Source: Brugia malayi (Eukaryota; Nematoda; Chromadorea; Rhabditida; Onchocercidae). Taken from it: DNA of 64,000 bases. Positions within the stretch are counted from its first letter, which is position 1; every line of letters begins with the position of its first letter. Where the stretch lies: NCBI RefSeq assembly GCF_000002995.4, contig NW_025062475.1, positions 10,296,187 to 10,360,186 of the forward strand, read 5' to 3'. The translations under genes and the position numbers were made by a program. The notes beneath the pieces are model-generated. The model searched no databases and was not told the DNA's origin. It worked only from the letters and a program-made list of their open reading frames with translations. This document shows positions 23,801 to 35,300 of the stretch, in pieces.

Positions 23801-24645
23801 ATAACATTAATTCTATCTTACATTCGTTGCATAAAGATAAATTTAATTCATCTGTCTTCTTGTGTGTCATATTTGTCTAAGTTGACCGTTGGTCAATTAC
23901 ATTTGGAAGAAGACGAAGAGAAAAATAATTAATGAATGTTATAAAGAATTACTGTGAACTCTAATTTATAATTATTTATTCATACATAATCAGTAATTCA
24001 AAACTCATCAAATATCTTTAATTTGATACATTCATACCAAATACAGCAAATATTTGATAAAATTAAGCAATGATGCTTGAAGCTTTTACACTAATTTCTT
24101 TTTTTTAAAAAAATACATTTTCTCTCGGAGAAAATGTATACCAGTAGACGATGAAGATCAAAGATCAAAACATGTTCTCTTTTTTTTTTTTCTTTTTTTA
24201 AATTTGCATTAGATAAGCAGGTATTGCAAAATGATTAAATTGCAAATAACAAATATTTCCGTTCTTTTTTTCTTTCTTTCTCTTCCCTTTTCTCTTTCTC
24301 TCCCTCTCCCTTTTTACCTTCTTATCATTGCTTTGTTTCCAATCATTATCAGTGTACATATTAAAAGTAATAATAAAAGATAAATTCTATGTACGAAAAT
24401 TTAATTAAATTAATTAGTTTTTTTTACCTGTGTTTCAGGTAATTTTAACAATAGCAACATCAGATAAACTTTTAACAAGCCTTTTGCATCCTGCTAATGG
24501 TCATTTGATATTACTTATTGTTATCTTTTTCATTGGTACTTCAGCGAATTACTTATTCGATTATATTTTATGGCATTATTATTGGTATCAGGAAACGGAA
24601 TATATTAAACGGACAGGTTCACCTGTGGTACCTTTTTGGGTGTAA
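20846..24645 (+). CDS. Four-pass membrane protein of unknown function
   Basis: Exons: 20846-20854 (proposed), 21408-21497, 22093-22206, 23515-23688 and 24439-24645. All internal junctions are phase 0, giving 197 residues. Four hydrophobic segments are visible. The first follows the start (VLIYCLGIGQLIVAAFSL), then comes a polar loop with two N-glycosylation sequons in CSFNGSTNGS. The second contains CIGQMVALSAALFSML, the third IYLWPLLIVQNAYCFGLV and the fourth LILLIVIFFIGTSANYLF. The tail is rich in Trp and Tyr and ends PVVPFWV. The pattern is like small four-span families such as tetraspan or LAPTM-like proteins, but I recognise no signature. The three-codon first exon (Met-Lys-Arg, donor GTAAAT) is the weak point; it lies 21 codons after a TTGTAG acceptor. 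The last four exons are well supported. A poly(A) signal lies at 24763. Confidence 0.75.
22316..22378 (+). repeat. (GATT)n tetranucleotide repeat
   Basis: A degenerate run of GATT/GACT/AATT tetramers within the third intron of the four-pass membrane gene, starting about 110 bp downstream of its third exon. Confidence 0.8.
24113..24139. repeat. Perfect hairpin, 12-bp arms and 3-base loop
   Basis: Arms ATACATTTTCTC and GAGAAAATGTAT flank TCG. It lies in the last intron of the four-pass membrane gene, so the nascent transcript could fold there. No known element matches. Confidence 0.8.
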
Positions 24646-24762
24646 ATTATAATTAAAAAATGTTGTTTTTAAATTTCTTTAATCTTTTTAATTTTAACTT
24701 ATAAATTTTGATAAAAGATAAATGGAAATTTTGAAGAATTATTCTTGTATGTAAAATTGTGC

Positions 24763-24768
24763 AATAAA
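24763..24768 (+). promoter_or_regulatory. Polyadenylation signal of the four-pass membrane gene
   Basis: AATAAA 118 bases after the stop codon, the first canonical hexamer on this strand. Confidence 0.6.
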
Positions 24769-27700
24769 ATTTTTTCCATTTAATATTAGTTGGAACTTTG
24801 AATATGATTCGATGTTATTAAACATTTGCAAATATTTCGAGAATTTTCAACTGCTACGATTTGTTATCTTTTCTTTGTTTTCATAGTAATAAAATATTAC
24901 AATTTGCTTTGTTTGATTTATACATGCTATGAAGTTATATCATAACTCGAATAATTAATTAACTTCAATAAATATTTAATTTAAAAACGAAATTGGACAA
25001 ATAAGTGAATGGTTCAATAAATTGTTTTTCTCGGATATTTAGGAATAAAATTTAAAAAAAATATAATTCATTGCTTTTCAGCAAATTGAATAAAATTTTT
25101 TAATGATTGATTGAGTAATTTACCATTAAACAATTATATTCATAAATCGTTTAATATATGCGATAGTAATGTAATACATCAACAATAATTGTATAATATC
25201 TATTTTCATTTCTATTAATAATACCTTAAAAATTATTTGCTTTTTATTTTTAAGTCTTTTATAAAAATTATTTAAAAAACTGGTGGTAATTTTTTTCTTC
25301 AAAGTAAAAATTAATATATTGTAAATCTTTAAAAATTATTGCATGATAGCATTTTTTGAATTAAAATTTTTTCGTTTCGTTGTTTTTTGTTTTTATTATT
25401 TTATGTTACTAAAGTTTCGCTGTTTTTTCTACATGCAAATCTTCCGATATTTTTCCTAAAATTTGTTTTCCTTAACTTTAAATTATTTAATTCTATGATT
25501 ATCTTCTCTTCTAAATTTAAACTTTAATTGAAAACATTAAGATGAAATTTAATAGAACTGAAATTTCTGAATTACTTTTTTCACGGTGTTAATATTTTTT
25601 CTTTTTTCATGAAAATATCTCAAAAATATTTTTTTATTGAAATTTTAAATTTTGAGTAAAACTGTTTACTATTATTCGTTATGATTTCATCAGTAATTTG
25701 ATATTGCATTTAGCATTGCAATTAGGTGAAAAATTATATGAAAAAATAAATTTGCTAACTTTTCCACTAATTTAAACATTTGAAATTTTTTCTGTTTTAC
25801 TTCGTTTATTCAAGTATTTAATATAATTCTAATATTTCTTATCAAAAAAAAAAAAAAAAAAAAAAAAATTTCAAGAAATAGCAATGGTGGATGAAAAAGT
25901 GAATAAATTTTTTACTTTTAATTCATAAATCTTTAAAAAATTAAGAATTTCAAGAATGTGAAGAAGAGAAATGAATAAATGCTACGAAAAAGTTTTAAAA
26001 AAACACTTAAATAAAACAAAGAAAAAGTTAAATTATTTTCAAATTTGTAAATGCAAATTTACTTAGCCATCAAAAACAGCTAAGTGTAATTAATTTCATA
26101 AATTCCACTAAATATATTGACTACTTTTATTTAAAAAAAAGTTATTTTCCCTTCAATTAGCATGAGTTAGAATTAAAATATTTCATTTCTTATTACAATT
26201 AATATTTACTTCTTTGAAAATAAGTATTTAATTTTTGTATTGAATTATTGTTGGATAAAATTCAAATTTTAACATTTTTCCTTCTTTTCCTTTTTTTTTT
26301 TTTTGAAAAAAGTCAAATTTGTTGTAAGCTGTAATCACTGATTATTGATATTAAAATTATAAAAAAATTAATACGGCAATTAATTAATTGTTAAATAATT
26401 GATCGTATGAAACGGATAACTGATAGTAATTTGCTAATTAATTAATAAAAGTTGATAAAATGATTTGTAATCAAAACATTAATAATAAAACTAAAATGTT
26501 AATTGTTATTATAAAACGAAATGAACTGCACTTAGTTCAATGCATAATGAAATGAAATTTTTCTTACTTATAATTTTCAATAAATCCTTGCATAACTCAA
26601 TTTGAAATCAAATATAATTGAAATAAATATTCTTGGCTAATCGATGTGTTTCATTAATAATTTGGACTAAAAAAAAAAAATTTTTTTTTTTAAAAAAAGT
26701 AATATAAACATTTTTCAAAATAATTAGTATCAATTCAAATTTTTTCGATAATAATCAAAAAGGAAGAAAAAGATAATCGATTATCGATTAATTGCAGCCT
26801 TAATAAAATAATTATGTAAATAAGAAATGGAGCAAAAATATACTCAGCATTTTTGAATGATTTTATCCTTTGAAGAATAATCCTTATAAATTGAAAAATA
26901 AATTAATGAAGAAAGGTCAAAAGTTCAATGTATTCGTTTTTTTTTTTTTGTTACAAATAAATTTACTCGTTGAAAATGATACTATTATTACCTAAAAGTA
27001 TTCAAACATAAAAATGAAAAGTACCAAATAAATTAACTATGTAATTAGCTCAGTTAATTAAATTTGAATTTGTATGACAATGGTACTATTTCATTGATTA
27101 ATTAGCAGTAAATGTGAGCTTAAATTGTCGCCCACTTCGTCATCAAAAATTTCCATAGCAACATATTTATATGTGTATATATAAAGCAATCAATAATATA
27201 AATTAAGAAATTAAAAAAAAAAAAATTGGAATTATTCAAAATGATTTCAGCTAAAAGAATAAAGTTTGTACAGCTTTTTTCTTTAATTCTTTAAAAAAAA
27301 AAATCATAATTTTTAATATTTTATTGTTTTGATTGCTACTGTTGGAAGCACTTTACTCTGATAAATTTGTTTCATAAAATTTAAATTTCCCACTTATTTA
27401 TCTTTCTGTAATATGAAAGTTCAAAAAATTTTCCTTTTATTTTCTCTATTTTCATCGATTCTTATCGATTACTGATAGATTCGTTAAACATTAATTGGCT
27501 TTTGACACAACCATTTTTGCATTTCGAATTAATTAAAAGTAATTAAATTGAAGTCAAATTATGAAGTAAAGTTTTGTTTCAAATCTATTCTATATCATTG
27601 ATTATAGTAAAATTTGCAATCTCAATTTTAAATATTTTGAAGAAATCCCAAAATCTTTGCTTTTATTTAAATTTTAGATCGTAGCTTCTTTTTTTAAAAA

Positions 27701-27976
27701 AATTTTTCTTCTGTGAAATAAGTTAACAAATTGATAGAATTCATATTTGAAATGAACATTTTGCGTTTCAAATGAAGGGTTTATGAATTTTTGAATCTAT
27801 TTATTATCACAAAAAAATTGAGTTTATTTATTATCATATTATCATTATTTATTATCAAAAAGAAGCTTATTTTTCGTTTAACAATTAAGAATCACAAATA
27901 TAAAATAATGAATAATAGAAATTGCGAGTAAATTGATGAATTATGAATAGATCGATAAAATATGAGTAAGTGAAAG

Positions 27977-28036
27977 CATGCAAGTATGTGTGCAAATGCA
28001 GGCATGCAAGTATGCAAGTATGCAAGCATGCAAGCA
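27977..28036 (+). repeat. Degenerate (GCATGCAAGTAT)n tandem repeat
   Basis: Seven or eight copies of ATGCAAG-type octamers, several containing the palindrome GCATGC. Short and imperfect. Confidence 0.75.
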
Positions 28037-30194
28037 AAACATGACGCACACTTATTTCTTCTATAATAAATACATTAAAATAAAAAAACAGAAATATTCA
28101 ATTACTTGTTCAACACAATATTTGCAATTCAAACAGATTAGAGCAAAAACTTTTCGCTTCGATTATAACTGTAAACAAATTCAGTATATTAAAGAAAGTA
28201 AATCACAATAAAACTTATAGTGGTAATTCGTTATAGTTATAATAATTATAGTTGTAATTTTTTATAATTGTAACAACTTCAATTGTAATTTGTAAGAATC
28301 AATAAATTTCACTTTTTCTTTTATATCTATCTTTTTTAGTTTTCATATTTATATAAACATATACTTTTCTTAATTGCATTTCAAAATGCTTCATGTAATG
28401 AAACTTTTTTTCTTCAATAATTATTACTTTGCAAAAATTATTGTTTGAATTTGTAAATTCTTTTTAACAGTAATTGTTCTGAATATTAAAATTTTTTTTT
28501 TAGAAAAAAGCAAGCATTTTCTTCATATTTTTAAAAAGTCCTTAAACCATTTGTTTGTCTTTTTTTCAAAAAAAATCGTGAATTTCAAAAAGAAAAACTT
28601 TTTTTTTTTAATCAATGATATTTTATCATTGATTAAATAATTCATTGTGTTAGGGACTAATAAGCAGTTTGATGTAGTAAAATTATAGTTTATGATACTT
28701 TGGATATGATAAAAGTGACAAGAAAATGCGAAAGCTGAAGAAATTATTATAAAAAAATAAAAAATAAAATTATAGCCTTCAAATTTGGTTTAGATAAAGT
28801 TTATTGTCATTAATGAATGAATTTGTTTGGCTTATTTGGCTATTTCTTTAAGATTATTATTATTAAAAAATATTTGAGAAAAAAGAGAGAACAAAGAGAA
28901 GAAAATGAAAAATGAAATGAAATCAATCAAAGAGAATGATCATTTGGGAAAAAAAAATTTTGAAATTCAAATAGAGTTGTCTTTCAGAAGGAGAAAAAAC
29001 GAAAGAAAAAAAGCGGACAACTTATCATAAAAATTATAAGCTGAACAAAAAAAAAAAAAAAAGGGAGAGAGAGAGAGAGAAAAAAAACAACGACAAAAGT
29101 ATTTTAACAAAGATAATTTGATGTTTGTCATTTACTTAAATAAAATATTTTATTTGGCAGAAAGAATTTATTTTATTTTTAGGAATAAATATCTTTTACA
29201 AATGATAGTTATCTGACGGTAATAAAATAAAAGCAATAAAAATAAAAAAAATGGAAAAGTAAGGAGTATTTAAGGCATAACTTTTTAAAATTTTTCATCC
29301 TTGTTAAAAGTTCTAATTTAATTTTTTTTTTTTTTTTGAATGTTTTCTTTTAATTTTACACAAAGGTTTTTTTTTTCGTATTTTTTCTTTCTTTTTTTTT
29401 TTTACAAAATTTGTTACTATTACTACTTTCAAGCAAAAAGTTTGAGATTTTTGCAAAAAACAAGGATCAGTGCTTCTCATTGGTATTAATTCAAATAATT
29501 TCTTAAAGCGACGAAACTTCAACTATTTCAAACGGATCAGAATATTTCAGCTCTTCGAATTTAAAGTTTAATGATTTTTATATCAAATCATCATTATTAG
29601 CTTTGAATATTGCGTTGCCTAAAATATAATTTAATAGTAATTTTTTTAAGTGAGAACTTAAAAGATTTATAAAAATAATTGTTTCCACAAAATATGTAGT
29701 TTATATTTAATTTATATATTGTATTTATTGTTTATAGATTACATTTAATTGTTCTAATTATGTCTTACTTATTTTTTTAAAGGAAAAGAAAAAATTAGGA
29801 TATAATATGCTCACGTTAAATTAATAAATTCGAACAATTATTAATTAGGAAAGATTACTAATTAAAAAAATACTGATCGAACATAATGATATTATCATTT
29901 AAAGAAAATTAGTTTTTTAATTAAAGAAAGAAGCGACAAGCAGAGAAAATGATTGCGATTTCGGGAATATTGCCACCTATCATTTTAAAGTTAGTATATT
30001 TGTCACCTGCTTTTAGGCTAACTTATCGTTTCATATTTCTTTCATCAATTATAATTTGTAATTTTTTGGAAGTTTTTTATAAATTGAAAAATTTTTTAGG
30101 CAAGAAATGGAAAAAACAAAAAAAAAAATATAAACAATCACTGTAACTGAAGTTTTGAAAGAAAAATTTAATTTTTTCACAAAAATAACAATGC

Positions 30195-31703
30195 AAAAAG
30201 AATAAACAAACAGACGATTAATATATGAAATTAACCATTACTTTACTATTTAGTAAAACCAAATGTTAAATTTTGTAAATTCAATTTTAGCTTTTATTAA
30301 AAACATTAGAATTCTTCGCATGTTATTTCCTTATTCCTTCATAATTTTTCCTTCTATTTTTGTTTAACTTTACGAAAAAAAATTAAAACTATTCTCTTTT
30401 CTAATTTATCATAACAGATCTACTTGTCAGTTTGCTTTTGGATAACATCAAATTTCAATTTTTCACATTTCAAGTTGCACTGATCATTTTAAATGAATGA
30501 TATCAGCTTGCTATTGTTATCAATGAAGCGATCGATAGGTACATTGAATATTGATTTTCTCTTTGATAGAATTCATAATTAGTGCTTAAAAAAAAAAAAC
30601 TTTTCAATTCCTTTTTTATATTAATAATTTTTTATAGAATAAAACGTTTTAACTCAAAGAAATTTAGATACTAATGTATTAATTATATCATTGAAAACTA
30701 TTTTTGAATGATTTTGAGTGATTTTTCCACTAATTCAGAAATGACATAATAGAACAACGAGGAATGAAAGAATGAATGGAACTACTCAAAATTTGGCTCC
30801 TTTTTTTCTTCTTTTTTAACTGAGCCAAATCAATTGTGCTATATTTCTAAAATGAATTGCTTTGTACTTCAAAAGTGACAAAGCGCAAATTTAATTTTAG
30901 CTTTTCTTTTCTTTTTGTTCTCCCTTTCCCTCTCTCTCTATCTCTTTCTCTCTCTCTCCCTCTCTCTCTATTTCTCTGGAATTAATGAGATAACGAAATA
31001 TTTGTTTGCATTTGATCCAAAATTATTTTATCATTTCTTCCGGCTGTAAAATCAAAGAATTGAAAAGAAGCGCAAATGGAAGTTCATTTTCACCATAGTA
31101 CACAGAAAAGATTTCATTTTTTTTTTTTTTTTTTTTGTCGTTTTATATTCTTTAAATTCGTAGCGTTTCATTGCAAACAGATGTTTGGTGGTGCCAGGCG
31201 AATGTTACAACAATGACAACAACAATGACAAGAAAATTAAATTTGCACATTGTCATTTTTGAAGTACAAAGTAATTCATTTAGTGACTTATGCTGTTAGC
31301 TTGGCTCATAGGAAAAAAAGAGCTACAGAATTTTAAATCTGTCCAAATTAATAATAGTTATTTTATTAAATTTACTTCTCGTTTTTTTTAAAGCACTGAT
31401 TATGATTTTTAGCAAAGAGAAAATCTTAGGGTATTTACGTAGATTATACGTACCTATCGATCGCTTCATTGATAACAATAGCAAGCTGATATCATTCATA
31501 TAAAATGATCAGTGCAACTTGCAAATGTGAAAAATTGAAATTTGATGTTATCCAAAAGCAAATTGACAAATGGATCTGTGTGATTTTAATGTTTTTAGTA
31601 AAAGCTAAAGTGGAATTTAGAAAATATTACATTTATTTTACTAAATAGTAAAGTAATGATTAATTTCATATATTGATCGTTTTGTTATTTATTTATTCTT
31701 TTT
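30195..31703. repeat. Large fold-back inverted repeat (about 1.5 kb)
   Basis: The left arm (about 30195-30910) and right arm (about 31220-31703) are reverse complements with indels. The best block pairs 30420-30545 with 31447-31575 and is nearly identical (for example GATATCAGCTTGCTATTGTT at 30501 and its complement at 31463). Outer blocks pair 30205-30306 with 31590-31686. Inner blocks pair 30545-30600 with 31390-31446, and 30785-30905 with 31225-31340. The left arm carries two insertions of roughly 100 and 190 bp. A central loop of about 300 bp holds a CT-rich tract and a poly-T run. I see no transposase reading frame. This fits a fold-back transposon, a large non-autonomous element, or an inverted local duplication. 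Confidence 0.9.
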
Positions 31704-31860
31704 TTTTTTTTTTTTCAAATTTCTAATGCACCAATTTTTTTGCATCTTTCTTATTATTCATCCCTCTTTTTATCAATTTGAAAATATTTATTAAGCGAAA
31801 GTAATAGGAATATTATTTTTCTTCGCAGGCAACAAATGCAAACAGTTGCTTCCTCAGATA

Positions 31861-31922
31861 TGTATATATATGTATGTGTGTGTGTGTAAGTATGTATGTG
31901 TGTGTGTGTGTGTGTGTGTGTC
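31861..31922 (+). repeat. (TG)n / (TATG)n microsatellite
   Basis: A mixed TATG and TG run just beyond the fold-back repeat. The open frame through it is low-complexity and not a gene. Confidence 0.8.
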
Positions 31923-32233
31923 CGTCTGTATATATATTTGCTTTAATGTTCGCTTTGGCGGTTTTACTCAGCTGTTTATCTTTTCATACATTTTTGATTT
32001 ATTTGTCATCTTTTCGCTTTGTTTTTCAATATTAAAAACAAAGAAAAAAGTTGTAAAAATCTTTTATTCGAGAAAATCTAAGAGTGATAACTGCTATCAG
32101 TGCTGTGTGCAAAATAGAAGATTTCATCAGTTAATCATAATCAGTGATAGTAAAATGTTTTTCATGATTTCCCTCTAAAAAGTAAAGTTTCATCTATAAA
32201 GTAAAAGTAGTAGGACAGCCTTTATCAGCTTCT

Positions 32234-32351
32234 ACAATATGGCATTCTTTACAAAATAATGTAGTACGGTATAAGTGTATACAGTATGGCATTCTTTATA
32301 AAATAATTTAGTACGGTATAAGTGTATACAGTATTGCATTCTTTATACGGT
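32234..32351 (+). repeat. 47-bp tandem repeat, about 2.5 copies
   Basis: The unit runs from ACA(A/G)TATGGCATTCTTTA through AGTACGGTATAAGTGTAT. The two full copies differ at only a few positions, and a third is cut off after GCATTCTTTATACGG. No similarity to a gene is apparent. Confidence 0.9.
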
Positions 32352-35300
32352 GGGACATTTTAATCTAAATGAATCAAATCCAAAACGATTATAGAAGGAA
32401 AACAAATATAAATATACAACGTTAATTATAATCAAATTTCATAGTAATATAAATCTTTTGAAAAATCACCGTAGACATAAATGAGAGAGGTACCTACCGA
32501 CTAAGAAATATTCTCACCAATTATAAAGTATAAAAAAATATGTTCTTACTAATAAACTCTAATTATTATTATTAGTAATTGGTAATAATGAAGGTTGCGA
32601 GCAGTTTATCTGTTATTAAGCGAATTGTTTTCTAACTAATTTCTTTACAGTACAACCCAAATTACAATAAAATAGATTTATTGTTTATGACAATCAAAAT
32701 TAATTATTGTACAGTCCAGCTAACTACTCTTCGCTAATTTTTAAGTATCAAAATAATAATAGTAATTAATGTTAATTGTTAATGACAATAATAGTAATAA
32801 CCATAATACTAGTGATGTTAATGACAATAAAACTAATAATAATAATGACAGTAATAATAATACAATAATAATAATGGCAATATTAATAATATTAATAGCA
32901 ATAATGAATTATATATGGTACAATAAATGATATGATTGCAAAAAGTCTAATGTAAAATAATGAAAGGAAACAAAGAAGAAGAAAAGAAAGAAAAGCTAAG
33001 AAATGAGACCAAAAAAAAGGAGAGAAATTAGGTGAAAGGAAAGGAGGTAATTGCCATGTTCATTACTTTACTCTTTAAAAATGTTTGACTATATAAATAT
33101 TAGCATGAAAATGAAAATTTGCATATTCTTTTATGGCTTGATTTTTAATTAAGAGATTTGAATTTTCTTTCATTCATCCCTATAATTTATTCCATTAAAT
33201 TTGAAAACTGTTCTTTTTTTTTTTTCTTCTTTTGCTGTTTTTTTTAGCACTAATTTTATGGTTACTTTTCTGCTTCGTCAAATTTAGATGTATTCCTATC
33301 ATATGCATTCTGCTCTCACTAGTTTTCTTTTTTTTATTCTTTGAAATCACTATTTTATTACTTTTCACAATTATTTTGTGTGATTCGTATGAATTTTTCA
33401 CAGTGTTTGCTTGACTAATTTTAAGCTTTCCAAAATTCAATTTGAAATTTAGAGTCAGGAACACTACTTTATAAGAATATTTGCTGCGTAGTAATTTATT
33501 TCATAATAATGGTGATGCACAAATGATAATTATAATATTATTGCTATCGACTACTATCATTATATTCTTATTACTATTATTAGTTATTATCATTGTTATT
33601 ACTATCACCACCATTACTATCGCTATCATTATCATCAACTGTATTGTTATCATGCTTTTTATTCAGCAGTTATTGTTAATGTCTTTTATTCCAAATATTT
33701 ACTCTGTTTTGATAATGGTTATTCATTATACATTCACACATTCTAAATTATTTATCACTTAACTGTTAACTTTTTGTTTATTACTTTGCATTATTCATAT
33801 ATTCTATTTATAATATTATTATTCTTACTTATTCTTATGTTTTCTGAGTTAAAAAAGATTCATAGATTGCAGCTTACTGATGTGAAAATAATTACTTTGA
33901 AATATTAAAGTGTGTGAGTGCGTAGAATTTTCTCATAGTATTATGTTCATTTTTCAGTTATGAATTCTGTTTCTTTCTTTTCAGTTGCAAAATTCATAAT
34001 AATAGTCGTAATAGAAAACTCTTTTAACAATTTTACCATTTAATTTTTGTGAAAAATTTGAATAAGAAAATGTGACACATTAATACGAATCCCTCATCAG
34101 TGATTATTGTTCATCAATTGCAACAGTTGAATAATTATCATTGTTTTTCTTGTAATTATAATCATTTTCCATTTTTTTTTATAATATTGTTGAACTTATA
34201 ACTTATAAATTGTCAGTGAAAATGAATGAAAATTATAAATTATTTCATTTTTAAAATAATCATTCAAAAATTTATTTCTTTCGATGGATCTATGGCAAAT
34301 CATTGAAGTGATGCAGTCATTCTTTCATCATTTCATATAATTTTTAATATCTAATTAAACTTTGAAATTTCTCTTCTTTCTTCAAACCTTTGTTTTATGA
34401 TTGTTAATAAAAATAACTATTAGTCATTGTTGAAGCCATAAAAAATTTTTCTTTTCAATTTTTTTATTGTATTTTTCTATTACATCACAACTAAAAAGCT
34501 GAAAGGATTTAATAGCGGAAATAATTATATTTCAAAAAGATTATCTCACAATTATATTTGAAAAGGCAGCTGTCAACTGATCTGTTTTTCCTTTTTATTT
34601 GAAAGGAAAAAGAAAGATTTTCTAATTATTTTACTTTCCAGTTGTCATATCATTCATTTAGAACCTTTTTTAATTTCTTTAAAACTTGAAAATTTGTCGT
34701 CAAATTTAATAGGGTTAATAATTTACCTGTATTTATCATATTACTTCATGCTTATTAGCAAAATATGATGCTTTTTTAAAATTGAAAAGAAAAAAATTAA
34801 TTAATAAATCCAGTTAAATTAAAAATTATTAAATGTTTGTTTAAATCAAAATTTTATGCTCTCTCTTCGTTTTCATTTCTTTTTTTCCTTTTTGCTAAAA
34901 TATTTTTATTTTGTATTACATTTGTTGTTCACTTCCTTGTTAATAATTACTTCCTTAATTTTTGTAAGAAAATATGCAAATTGTACGTACACAACTGATA
35001 GTTTCAAAATTTCTAAAATATGGAAGAATTTTTACTTTCTTAAATAAAAATTTGTATGAAGAATAAGTTTCTTCCATTCATATTAATCTATTTACCTTTA
35101 TGAAAATCTAATTTGAGTAATTTATTAATTGTTGCTGAAAAGTAATTATAAGTAATATTCATATGTTAACACATAATACTTTTTAATAATTCATTAAAAG
35201 TTTTAAAATTTTCTTTTTTATTTCCTTTTGCTATTATTTCCTTTCATTTTTAGTTTGAAGATAATTTGTGTTTAATTTCCAATCATATTTGTGATTTTTT

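Larger units (their letters stand above)
24646..30194. other. Gene-free AT-rich DNA
   Basis: After the membrane gene's 3' UTR I see no exon with coding character on either strand. Contents are poly-A and poly-T runs (for example 25844-25868), TTAA-rich stretches, a (ATGCAAGT)n-like repeat at 27977-28036 and a 12-bp inverted repeat near 28609-28636. The short open frames here are rich in Phe, Lys, Ile and Asn, as expected from base composition alone. Confidence 0.6.

Noticed and set aside
31846..32178. 110-codon frame following an acceptor-like CTTCGCAG
   Set aside because: It runs through a TATG/TG microsatellite, then Phe/Lys-rich AT-biased sequence with no recognisable domain.
33481..33762. 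Hydrophobic 93-codon plus-strand frame
   Set aside because: It is Ile/Leu/Thr-rich low-complexity DNA with no ATG context, splice signals or family similarity.
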